Below, piece after piece: positions 8,189 to 15,868 of a stretch of 34,786 bases of DNA. Both the position numbers and the translations under genes were made by a program. The first letter of the stretch is position 1; each line of letters opens with the position of its first letter. The notes under the pieces are model-generated. The model did no database searches. It saw only the letters and a program-made list of their open reading frames with translations, and was not told the origin of the DNA. Origin of the DNA: Candidatus Roizmanbacteria bacterium CG_4_9_14_0_2_um_filter_39_13 (GTDB taxonomy: Bacteria; Patescibacteriota; Microgenomatia; UBA1406; GWC2-37-13); the NCBI GenBank assembly GCA_002788865.1, contig PFSC01000156.1, forward strand, positions 1 to 34,786, in the 5' to 3' direction.

Positions 8189-9298
8189 ATGAATATCGGC
8201 ATTGATGGAAATGAAGCAAATGTAGACAACCACGTCGGCGTCTCTGTGTATACACTTGAACTCCTGAAACATTTTGCAAAAACCAATCACAAAGATATAA
8301 TTTTTACTATCTTTCTTCGTGAAGAACCAAAACAAAGCATGCCGAAAGCGAAAGAGAATTTTGTTTATGAAGTGGTTCCAGCAAAAATGCTCTGGTCTCA
8401 AATTTTCCTGCCCTATCATCTTTTATTTCGGTCGGATATTGATGTATTTTTTGCACCGGCGCATTATTCGCCTCGTTTTCTCAAGCAACCGCTCGTCGTG
8501 ACAATCCATGATCTCTCGTTTCTCAAATTTCCAAATGAATTCCGACGCCGCGATCTGTATAAACTCACAAACTGGACAAAGTACTCGATTCAAAAGGCAC
8601 GTCAAATCATTGGTGTTTCCAAAACTACCAAAAAGGACATTCTCCAAGAATATCCTATTAGTTCCGAAAAGATCCAAGTCATTTATAATGGATTTACCAA
8701 ATACCCAGAAACAAAAAATAGTAAGTCTGTAATCAAAAGAGAATTTGGGTTGAGTACAAATAGATATATTCTCCATGTTGGAACTCTTCAACCAAGAAAG
8801 AATATCCCCACACTCATTGTCGCCTTTAAAAAATTTCACGAACTTCATCCTGACTTCAAGCTCGTACTACAAGGAAAAAAAGGTTGGATGTTTCATGAGA
8901 TTTTTGCAACGGTTAAAGCTCTCCATATGGAAGAAAGTGTGTGTATTCCAGGATATGTTTCAGATGAAATCGAAAGTAGTCTCTATCAAAATGCATTTTG
9001 TCTTGCTTTCCCATCGCTTTACGAAGGCTTTGGGCTTCCGATTCTTGAAGCTATGAGCCATTCTTGTCCAGTAATAGCATCTCACAATGCAAGTTTGCCA
9101 GAAATTGGTGGAGATGCATGTTTGTACTTTGATCCGAAAGATAGCAATGACCTCAATGACAAGCTTGAAAAATTGTATGGTGATAAAAATCTAGTCACAA
9201 CGCTTATCGCAAAAGGAAAAAAGCGAATTAGAGATTTTTCATGGAAAAAGTGCGCCAAGGAAACTCTTGAAGTTATAAAAAGTGCTTGTCAAGAATAA
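8189..9298 (+). CDS. GT4-family glycosyltransferase
   Basis: A 369-residue GT-B transferase closely related to the preceding gene: MNIGIDGNEANVDNHVGVSV at the start, then YILHVGTLQPRKNIPTLIVA, LVLQGKKGWM, FPSLYEGFGLPILEAMSHSC (EX7E) and NASLPEIGGDACLYFDPKDS. I chose the ATG at 8189. An in-frame GTG at 8159 would add ten residues with no family match, encoded by a TTATACG repeat-like stretch. It is the last gene of the operon; no clear hairpin terminator follows before the island. Which of the two sister enzymes adds which sugar cannot be told. Confidence 0.87.
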   Translation: MNIGIDGNEANVDNHVGVSVYTLELLKHFAKTNHKDIIFTIFLREEPKQSMPKAKENFVYEVVPAKMLWSQIFLPYHLLFRSDIDVFFAPAHYSPRFLKQPLVVTIHDLSFLKFPNEFRRRDLYKLTNWTKYSIQKARQIIGVSKTTKKDILQEYPISSEKIQVIYNGFTKYPETKNSKSVIKREFGLSTNRYILHVGTLQPRKNIPTLIVAFKKFHELHPDFKLVLQGKKGWMFHEIFATVKALHMEESVCIPGYVSDEIESSLYQNAFCLAFPSLYEGFGLPILEAMSHSCPVIASHNASLPEIGGDACLYFDPKDSNDLNDKLEKLYGDKNLVTTLIAKGKKRIRDFSWKKCAKETLEVIKSACQE

Positions 9299-9320
9299 AT
9301 AGCTTTTCTAATATCATACT

Positions 9321-9358
9321 TCGTTAATCACCGGCTTTTTTGATAAAATTGGAATGTT
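9321..9358 (+). repeat. 38-base promoter-bearing direct repeat, copy 1
   Basis: About 34 of 38 bases match the copy at 10221-10258. It holds an extended -10 box (TGATAAAAT, 9341-9349) after a T run. The BRO-N gene starts directly after it at 9359. The two copies bracket the BRO-N gene. Confidence 0.8.
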
Positions 9359-10216
9359 ATGATAAATAACAATTTAAACTCTTTGGCAATTTTTGAAACG
9401 TATAAAATACGTAGGCACTATGACAAAAAAACTGAAACGTGGTATTTCTCGATCATAGATATTATTGCGATTTTAATTGAACAGGATAATTTTAAAAAAG
9501 CTCAAAGTTATTGGACAACTCTTAAACATCGTCTAAAAAAAGAAGGGAATGAGTCTGTCACAAAATGTGACAAACTGAAAATGTTATCCGCTGATGGAAA
9601 ATATTACAAGACTGACGTGGCAAATGTAGAGATCCTTCTTCGCCTGATACAATCAGTCCCATCTAAAAAGGCCGAACCCATCAAGCTCTGGCTTGCAAAG
9701 GTGGGTTATGATAGAGTACAGGAAATGAGCGATCCAGAAAAAGCACTGAATCGGAGCCGTGACTATTGGCAAAAACAGGGGCGTAGCAAGAAATGGATAC
9801 AACAAAGAATGATGGGGCAAGAAACGAGAAACAAATTGACGGATTATTGGAGCGATCATAACGTGAAAAAAGGAGAAGAATTTGCAATTTTGACAAATAT
9901 TATTCATCAGGAGTGGAGTGATCTGTCTGTAAAAGGTCATAAAAACTTGAAAGGTTTGAAAACTCAAAATCTCCGAGATCACATGAGCGAAGAAGAGTTG
10001 ATTTTCACCGCCTTGGCGGAACTTTCAACAAGAAGAATTTCAGAAACGGATAAAACGGAAGGGTTGGAAGAAAATAAAATTCCCGCAAGAAAAGGTGGAA
10101 AAATTGCCAAAGATGCTCGTATTGCCTTGGAAGAAAAAATTGGACAAAGTGTAGTCACTGGGGAAAATTTTTTGCCACATTCAAGAAATCAAAAATCATT
10201 TAAGAAAAACAGCTAA
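9359..10216 (+). CDS. BRO-N domain protein, phage antirepressor-like
   Basis: A 285-residue protein. Residues about 10-110 (FETYKIRRHYDKKTETWYFS, IIDIIAILIEQDNFKKAQSY, YWTTLKHRLKKEG, IQSVPSKKAEPIKLWLAKVG) match the BRO-N fold seen in phage antirepressors, baculovirus BRO proteins and the DNA-damage-inducible DinD group. The C-terminal half (from YWQKQGRSKKWIQQRMMGQE) is a conserved helical region of the same chromosomal subgroup. BRO-N domains bind DNA; the role of chromosomal copies is not settled, though they often sit in mobile or defence islands. Here the gene is bracketed by two copies of a 38-base repeat holding a -10 box, as if the promoter-gene unit had been inserted. The -10 is nine bases before the ATG. 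Confidence 0.82.
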   Translation: MINNNLNSLAIFETYKIRRHYDKKTETWYFSIIDIIAILIEQDNFKKAQSYWTTLKHRLKKEGNESVTKCDKLKMLSADGKYYKTDVANVEILLRLIQSVPSKKAEPIKLWLAKVGYDRVQEMSDPEKALNRSRDYWQKQGRSKKWIQQRMMGQETRNKLTDYWSDHNVKKGEEFAILTNIIHQEWSDLSVKGHKNLKGLKTQNLRDHMSEEELIFTALAELSTRRISETDKTEGLEENKIPARKGGKIAKDARIALEEKIGQSVVTGENFLPHSRNQKSFKKNS

Positions 10217-10220
10217 CCAA

Positions 10221-10258
10221 TCGTTAATCACCAGCTTTTTTGATAAAATGAGAATGTG
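10221..10258 (+). repeat. 38-base promoter-bearing direct repeat, copy 2
   Basis: Second copy of the repeat at 9321-9358, about 34 of 38 bases alike. It has the same extended -10 box (TGATAAAAT, 10241-10249). A GTG start codon at 10256 follows six bases after the box. It is the obvious promoter for the restriction-gene remnant and the methyltransferase operon behind it. Confidence 0.8.
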
Positions 10259-10434
10259 AAACACAATGAAGCAACAGATACGGATTTGAAAATAATAGAC
10301 CAACTTAAAAAGCTTGGATGGAATCCCGGCGATACTCTGCTATACCAACAGGAATATACCCTAATGCCCGAACAACAAAAACAATTTTAGTTCAAAAAGT
10401 ATTTGGAGAGTTTATAAAAGAATTCAAAAAATAA
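10256..10434 (+). pseudogene. remnant of a type I restriction (HsdR-like) gene
   Basis: From GTG 10256 a 44-codon frame reads HNEATDTDLKIIDQLKKLGW and then NPGDTLLYQQEYTL, which looks like the extreme N-terminus of HsdR-type restriction subunits (HSDR_N). It stops at TAG 10388. In another frame the same stretch continues ILVQKVFGEFIKEFKK and ends at TAA 10432, just before the methyltransferase, and looks like the C-terminus of a larger protein. I read this as a gene that lost its middle by deletion, leaving its promoter and both ends. The assignment to HsdR rests on a short match and is tentative. Confidence 0.42.
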
Positions 10435-10437
10435 ACA

Positions 10438-11637
10438 ATGGCAAACAAAAATCTTACAAATGCAAAACGAGAAAAGAACGATGAGTTCTATACGCAGTAT
10501 TCCGATATTCAAAAGGAGATTGAGGCGTATCTTGAATATGACCCTGATACCTTCAAAGACAAAGTCATCTACTGCAACTGCGACGACCCGTTTGAGAGCA
10601 ATTTTTTCCGCTATTTTGTACTAAACTTCAAGCGCCTGGGACTTAAGCAACTTATCACCACAAGCTACAAACCATCACCTGTAGCCAACACGCAACTAGC
10701 ATTGTTTGGTGACGATAAAACGCTCAAACCCATCAAAGGTCGTCCAAAAATCACGGCCAACAAATTTATCATTAACGATGTTGGCGATATGGATGGCGAC
10801 GGTGCGTTTAACTTGCAGGATATTGCCATGCAGCTCAAGGCCAACAAAAATAACGAGTGGGCGCCACTGGACGGTGACGGCGATTTCCGTAGCCAAGAGT
10901 GCATAGAGCTACTTCAGCAATCTGATATCGTCGTCACTAACCCTCCATTTAGTTTATTTCGGGAATATATTACGCAACTTTTCGCGCACAAAAAACAATT
11001 TCTGATCATTGGTAATCTTAATGCAATAACCTATAAGGAAATTTTTCCAATGATTAAAGGGAATAAGGTATGGCTCGGGAACAATGCAAGAGTTAATGGT
11101 GGTGCTATGTTCTATGAAATTCCAGAAGCTATTGCAAATCTCGATCAAGTTCGCGAAATCAAAACAAATGAACAAGGAAAAAAAATATATATAACAAGAG
11201 TGCAAGGCGTACGCTGGTTTACAAATCTCGATCACGGACGATTATATCAACCAATTCCTTTAATGACCGAGGCAGATGTAATAAAGTTCAGCACTAATAA
11301 ACTGTTCGTGCACTATGATAATTATGATGCTGTCGAAATATCCCTAGTCAAAAACATCCCGAAAGACTATAACGGAGTGATGGGTGTACCAATCAGCTTT
11401 TTAGACAAGTACTCCCCTAAGCAGTTTGAAATTTTAGGAACAAGTGATAATGGTCTCGTTGATGATAAATACAAGAAAACACCAGGTTTAACAAAAAAGT
11501 TTGTTGATGATTATTATAAAGATGGTGGTACAGGAGCATATAAAGAAGGTAATCCGACAGCTGGATACTATGAAAATAACGTCGCCAAGATGGCATATAA
11601 AAGAATTTTTATCAAGCACAGAAAGGAGAAATTGTGA
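10438..11637 (+). CDS. EcoRI-family adenine-specific DNA methyltransferase
   Basis: The 399-residue protein belongs to the M.EcoRI-like group. It opens NAKREKNDEFYTQYSDIQKE, has YCNCDDPFESNFFRYF (45-60) for the AdoMet site and DIVVTNPPFSLFREYI (163-178), whose NPPF is motif IV for N6-adenine methylation. It would methylate a short DNA site using AdoMet. Residues 115-132 (VGDMDGDGAFNLQDIAMQ) resemble a dockerin/EF-hand calcium loop, and GDGDFRS follows. It overlaps the DUF262-HNH gene by four bases (GTGA), so the two are coupled like a methylase-nuclease pair. The first 500 bases are clearly richer in G+C than the rest. No classic restriction enzyme lies beside it. Confidence 0.88.
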   Translation: MANKNLTNAKREKNDEFYTQYSDIQKEIEAYLEYDPDTFKDKVIYCNCDDPFESNFFRYFVLNFKRLGLKQLITTSYKPSPVANTQLALFGDDKTLKPIKGRPKITANKFIINDVGDMDGDGAFNLQDIAMQLKANKNNEWAPLDGDGDFRSQECIELLQQSDIVVTNPPFSLFREYITQLFAHKKQFLIIGNLNAITYKEIFPMIKGNKVWLGNNARVNGGAMFYEIPEAIANLDQVREIKTNEQGKKIYITRVQGVRWFTNLDHGRLYQPIPLMTEADVIKFSTNKLFVHYDNYDAVEISLVKNIPKDYNGVMGVPISFLDKYSPKQFEILGTSDNGLVDDKYKKTPGLTKKFVDDYYKDGGTGAYKEGNPTAGYYENNVAKMAYKRIFIKHRKEKL

Positions 11638-12800
11638 TTACAACACTCCAAAAATACACAATACATGATGTCGTAGACGGATTCGTTTATAACGAACTGG
11701 AAGGCAAAGGACTGTTTGGACTTGCGGGTAAGCTCACTATCCAGCCGGAATATCAGCGTAATTACATCTACGCCGGTGACGGTGGCAAGCGTGAGCAGGC
11801 GGTTATTGAATCGTTATTGAAAGAGTACCCCATAGGTCTACTGTATTTTAACAAGGTTAGTGATGACAAGTTTGAAGTCCTTGATGGCCAACAGCGCATC
11901 ACTAGCGTAGGGCGGTTTGTAACCGGTAAGTTTGCGATCAAAGACGCTAATGGACACGAACAGTATTTTAGTGGGATGGCTCAAAGCCAGCGCGAAAAAA
12001 TAATGAACGCGTCGCTACTAGTATATGTTTGCGTGGGTGATGAGCCTGAGATTAAAGATTGGTTCAAAACCATCAACATTGCCGGTGTGCCACTAACTCA
12101 ACAAGAAATTCTAAATGCTGTTTACTCTGGACCATTTGTCACGCTTACCAGAGAAGAGTTCAGCAACAGCAATAACTCACTTGTCCAAAAGTGGAGTGCG
12201 TATATTGCTGGCGACATAAAGCGCCAGGCATATCTAGAGTGTGCGCTGAACTGGGTGAGCCACGGTGAAATTGACGCTTATATGAGCAAGCACCGCCACG
12301 ACCATGATATTACCGAACTGAAATCACACTTTACAAAGGTTATTGATTGGATATCTGGCGTGTTTACCGATGTTGAGAGTGAGATGAGGGGCTTGGAATG
12401 GGGCAGATTGTACGAAACGTATTATAAGCAAGACTATGACCCAGCTGAAGTTTCTCAACAAGTGCGCGAGCTCCTCAGTAGTTTTGAAATAAAAGATAGG
12501 CGTGGCGTGTTCGAGTATATCTTGGGTGGTTCGCAAGATACCAAACTCCTAAATGTGAGGGTATTTGACGAACCTACTAAGAAGGTAGTTTATGCTAAGC
12601 AAACCAAAATCGCTCAGACTAAGGATAAGTCCAACTGTCCATTGTGTGCTATCGGTCACGATGCTAACCACGAAAAAATCTGGAGCTTCAGCGAGATGGA
12701 TGCCGATCACGTCTCAGCATGGAGCAAGGGTGGTGAAACAAATATTGAAAACTGCCAAATGCTCTGCAAGACGCACAATAGGGCAAAAGGGAATCGATAA
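11634..12800 (+). CDS. DUF262-HNH protein, candidate restriction nuclease
   Basis: A 388-residue two-domain protein. The N-terminal DUF262 (ParB/Srx-like, GmrS-type) domain has IQPEYQRNYIY (36-46) and FEVLDGQQRITS (80-91); in GmrSD and related systems this fold binds and hydrolyses nucleotides to control the nuclease. The C-terminus is an HNH domain (about 335-388) with CPLC, DADHVSAWSKGGETNIENCQ, then LCKTHNRAKGN, holding the zinc cysteines and the H-N-H residues. A GTG start overlaps the methyltransferase stop. It probably cuts DNA that is unmodified at the methyltransferase's site, or modified phage DNA, as GmrSD does. Base composition is richer in G+C than the genes after it, so it may have come in separately from the OLD gene. 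Confidence 0.85.
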   Translation: MITTLQKYTIHDVVDGFVYNELEGKGLFGLAGKLTIQPEYQRNYIYAGDGGKREQAVIESLLKEYPIGLLYFNKVSDDKFEVLDGQQRITSVGRFVTGKFAIKDANGHEQYFSGMAQSQREKIMNASLLVYVCVGDEPEIKDWFKTINIAGVPLTQQEILNAVYSGPFVTLTREEFSNSNNSLVQKWSAYIAGDIKRQAYLECALNWVSHGEIDAYMSKHRHDHDITELKSHFTKVIDWISGVFTDVESEMRGLEWGRLYETYYKQDYDPAEVSQQVRELLSSFEIKDRRGVFEYILGGSQDTKLLNVRVFDEPTKKVVYAKQTKIAQTKDKSNCPLCAIGHDANHEKIWSFSEMDADHVSAWSKGGETNIENCQMLCKTHNRAKGNR

Positions 12801-12813
12801 GTGAACCAAAATT

Positions 12814-14421
12814 ATGATCTCACAAATTAACATTAAAAATTTTCGGTCTATTAAAGAGCTGAGGTTTGAGCCCAATAGCCTTACAGCTCTGATTGGTCCG
12901 AATAGTAGTGGCAAAACTAATGTTTTGAAAGCAATCGATTTAGTTTTGGGTGAAGGGTGGACGACGAAAGCTAAGGTTGCAAGAGAACTCTTTAACGACA
13001 CAACTAAATCTATTGAAATAGAGATTGTTTTTAACACACCAATTTCTGTTCCGAGCAATAGCGGTTATCGAGACACTGAAGTTTCAAGTGTTGAACTCAC
13101 AATGTCGTTAATTCCTGAATTATCAGCCAGAACAACAATAAATGGAGGCAGTACTTTTTACGGTCAGGAAACATTTAAGAAGTTATGTCATTTCATTTTT
13201 ATCACTTCAGACCGAAATTTGTCATCTGAATTAAGGGTAAGTCAATGGACTATGCTTGGGAAGATGATGAGGCTAGTTTATGAGAATTATGTTATTCATT
13301 ATGATAACAATGAACAAAAACTAAAAGACGAATTTAAAGAAAAAATGTCTCTGGCAAAGGAGTTTCTGGAAGACGATTTCTCTCAAGATATTACTTTTAA
13401 AAAATTTGTAGATACCTTTAAAGCAAAATGTAAAGAAAATAGTCTCGGACTTGCTTGTGATTTCGATCCTAGTCTGGATATCTATAACCTAAATTGGTTC
13501 TATAAAACACTGCAAGTTCATGTAAAGGAAGATATTCCCAATAAACACTTCGATAGTGAAGAGGTGGGCGCTGGGATGCAGAACTTGTTGATGATATCTA
13601 TCTTTCAAACATATTCAGAATTAATGGGAGGAAAGGTAATTTTTGGTATTGAAGAGCCAGAAATTTATCTATATCCACAAGCACAAAGATCACTATACAA
13701 AAGCTTTATCGAGCTGTCAGAAAATACACAAATCATATATACAACACATAATCCCAACTTTGTAAGTGCATATAGGGCTGATGATATTCTTTTACTCAGA
13801 AGGAGCTCTGAACTAGGGACTTACAAACTGAAAAAGGATGACTATTTTAACAGTGAGAACGCTGAAAATGATGGTGTTAAATATAAGATATACACTCATT
13901 TCAACGCGGAGAGAAATGAGCTTTTCTTTGCAAAGAAAGTATTGTTAGTCGAGGGGGCTTCAGACAAAATTTTGTTTACCACTTTGTGCGAAGAAAAATG
14001 GAATATAGACTTGGATGCACTTGGAATTTCGGTGATATCCTGTAGTGGAAAAGGTGGAGTCAATTATTTTCTGGGGGTCTGTAACTTAATTGGATTAGAA
14101 ACTTATTTTGCAGTATGGGACGAGGATCCAGAAGATAAAAGTTACAAACCAGAAAAGGATTTTTTACCTAACGTTTTAAGTAATGGTACCGGCCTAGAGG
14201 TCGCGGTGAATTTAGAATCATTTTTAGGTTTATCTAGTTCCAATGATTCAGGGAAAGTAAAAAACGCACACAAATGGGCGCTCGATGTCAAATTCGATGA
14301 AATCCCAGACGAGTTTCAAAAGCTAAAGGATTTTTTGTCTGAGGAGATTCCGGATATCGACAATAGCGAAAAATTAGAAGAACCTATGGCGTCAAGTACA
14401 GAAGATGATATACCTTTTTAA
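12814..14421 (+). CDS. OLD-family ATPase-TOPRIM nuclease
   Basis: A 535-residue protein with an ABC/SMC-type ATPase followed by a TOPRIM domain. Walker A is GPNSSGKT (28-35); the Walker B region is VIFGIEEPEIYLYPQAQ (about 277-293), followed by IIYTTHNPNFV with the switch histidine. The TOPRIM part starts KVLLVEGASDKILF (about 374, catalytic Glu) and has AVWDEDPED (about 432), the metal-binding acidic residues. OLD proteins cut or nick DNA and act in phage defence, alone (class 1) or with a UvrD-like helicase (class 2, Gabija). No helicase follows, so it is class 1-like or works with the DUF2130 protein 33 bases downstream. It starts 13 bases after the DUF262-HNH gene. Very AT-rich. Confidence 0.87.
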   Translation: MISQINIKNFRSIKELRFEPNSLTALIGPNSSGKTNVLKAIDLVLGEGWTTKAKVARELFNDTTKSIEIEIVFNTPISVPSNSGYRDTEVSSVELTMSLIPELSARTTINGGSTFYGQETFKKLCHFIFITSDRNLSSELRVSQWTMLGKMMRLVYENYVIHYDNNEQKLKDEFKEKMSLAKEFLEDDFSQDITFKKFVDTFKAKCKENSLGLACDFDPSLDIYNLNWFYKTLQVHVKEDIPNKHFDSEEVGAGMQNLLMISIFQTYSELMGGKVIFGIEEPEIYLYPQAQRSLYKSFIELSENTQIIYTTHNPNFVSAYRADDILLLRRSSELGTYKLKKDDYFNSENAENDGVKYKIYTHFNAERNELFFAKKVLLVEGASDKILFTTLCEEKWNIDLDALGISVISCSGKGGVNYFLGVCNLIGLETYFAVWDEDPEDKSYKPEKDFLPNVLSNGTGLEVAVNLESFLGLSSSNDSGKVKNAHKWALDVKFDEIPDEFQKLKDFLSEEIPDIDNSEKLEEPMASSTEDDIPF

Positions 14422-14454
14422 ACTATAAATTACCAAATTATTCAAAGAAATTTT

Positions 14455-15741
14455 ATGAACGATATTATATGTCCACACTGTAAAAAAGTTTTTAAAGTTG
14501 ATGAAGCTGGGTTTGCGGATATCCTCAAGCAAGTCCGTGATCATGTATTTGACAAAGAACTACATGAACGATTAGAGCTAGCTGAAAAGGAAAAAGAGAA
14601 TGCTGTTAAGCTTGCAGAATCAAATCTTAAAAACACATTGCAGGCAGAATTGGCAAAGAAAGATAAAGAGTTGGCAGAGTTAAGAGCCGAAAATGATCGT
14701 AATCTTGCGGAGAAATTAGCAAAGAAGGAATCTGAGCTTGCTGAAATAAAGTCAAAACTTGATAAAACAGATGTTGAGAAGAAATTAAGTGTTACTGAAG
14801 CAGTAAAGAAAATTGAAAAAGAACGCGACAGTCTGGTTGGAGAGCTGAAAAGCAAAGAAACCGAGAAGCAATTGCTTGAAAAATCTTTACAGGAAAAGTA
14901 TTCCTCTGAACTCAAGACTAAAGACGACATTATCAAGATGAAAGATGATGAGATCGCCCTTCGTAAAGATATGAAATTAAAACTCAGTACCAAAATGGTG
15001 GGCGAGACTCTGGAACAGCATTGTGAGATCGAATTTAACAAGCTTCGCGCCACTGCCTTTCAAAGTGCCTATTTCGAAAAAGACAACGATTCAGCATCTG
15101 GAAGCAAGGGTGATTATATCTATCGAGAAACTGATAAGTCGGGTAATGAAATTATCTCGATCATGTTTGAGATGAAAAATGAAGGCGATGAAACTGCTAC
15201 CAAAAAACGTAATGAAGATTTTTTGCGAGAACTAGACAAAGATCGCACTGAAAAGAAATGCGAATATGCTGTTCTTGTTTCGCTTTTGGAAGCGGAAAAT
15301 GAATTATACAATACTGGTATTGTTGATGTCTCTCACAAATTTCAAAAAATGTATGTAATCCGCCCACAGTTTTTTATTCCAATAATAACTTTACTTCGAA
15401 ATGCAGCAATGAACTCTCTTAAATATAAGACTGAACTTGCTTTAGTAAAAAGTCAAAATATTGATATAACTAACTTTGAAGACAATGTTAATAAATTCAA
15501 AGAAGGGTTTGCAAAAAACTACGATCTAGCAAGTCGAAAGTTCAAAAATGCTATTGAAGAAATAGACAAAACCATTGACCATCTTCAAAAAACCAAAGAT
15601 GCCCTCCTGTCGTCAGAAAATAATCTTCGTATAGCTAATAATAAGACAGAAGATTTGACAATTAAACGGTTAACGCGAGGGAATCCTACAATGTCAGCTA
15701 AATTTGCAGAGCTTTCCGATTCCAATAAAACTATAGAATAA
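14455..15741 (+). CDS. DUF2130 protein with coiled coil and PD-(D/E)XK-like core
   Basis: A 428-residue protein. It begins with a half zinc-ribbon (ICPHCKKVFKVDEAG, 5-19), then a Lys/Glu-rich coiled coil (about 35-180), then the DUF2130 domain (MVGETLEQHCEIEFNKLRAT to about 340) and a second helical tail. In the core, SKGDYIYRE (about 218) and IMFEMKNEGDE (about 238) place an Asp and an E-x-K as in PD-(D/E)XK nucleases; I read it as a predicted DNA-cutting or DNA-binding domain. The family has no firmly known role that I can name. It is the last gene of the island operon, followed by a strong terminator, so it probably works with the upstream OLD, DUF262-HNH or methyltransferase proteins. Confidence 0.85.
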   Translation: MNDIICPHCKKVFKVDEAGFADILKQVRDHVFDKELHERLELAEKEKENAVKLAESNLKNTLQAELAKKDKELAELRAENDRNLAEKLAKKESELAEIKSKLDKTDVEKKLSVTEAVKKIEKERDSLVGELKSKETEKQLLEKSLQEKYSSELKTKDDIIKMKDDEIALRKDMKLKLSTKMVGETLEQHCEIEFNKLRATAFQSAYFEKDNDSASGSKGDYIYRETDKSGNEIISIMFEMKNEGDETATKKRNEDFLRELDKDRTEKKCEYAVLVSLLEAENELYNTGIVDVSHKFQKMYVIRPQFFIPIITLLRNAAMNSLKYKTELALVKSQNIDITNFEDNVNKFKEGFAKNYDLASRKFKNAIEEIDKTIDHLQKTKDALLSSENNLRIANNKTEDLTIKRLTRGNPTMSAKFAELSDSNKTIE

Positions 15742-15799
15742 AAGATATGAACACATTCAAACAATCAGCAATAGAAATTTTTAAAATTCAGATGAACTA

Positions 15800-15828
15800 C
15801 CCCGAAGCAGAGCTTCGAGGAATTTTTT
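15800..15828 (+). terminator. intrinsic terminator closing the island operon
   Basis: CCCCGAAGC and GCTTCGAGG form a nine-base stem with one mismatch and an AGA loop, followed by AATTTTTT. It lies 58 bases after the DUF2130 stop and before the FemAB-type gene. Its GC-rich stem followed by a T run is textbook for a Rho-independent terminator. Confidence 0.88.
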
Positions 15829-15868
15829 CGATTAAATAAGAGTTCACTAAAATCACCTTAAGAAATAT

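Noticed and set aside
14541..15053. 170-residue Ser/Phe-rich frame on the minus strand
   Set aside because: It is the antisense of the Lys/Glu-rich coiled coil of the DUF2130 gene; such codons give Ser and Phe runs on the other strand.
12814..15741. Gabija or PARIS system
   Set aside because: Gabija needs a UvrD-like helicase after the OLD gene, and PARIS a separate AriB TOPRIM protein beside AriA; neither is present, and TOPRIM is fused in the OLD protein.
15747..15839. 30-residue frame after the DUF2130 gene
   Set aside because: Its last third is encoded by the terminator hairpin, so it is unlikely to be a real protein.
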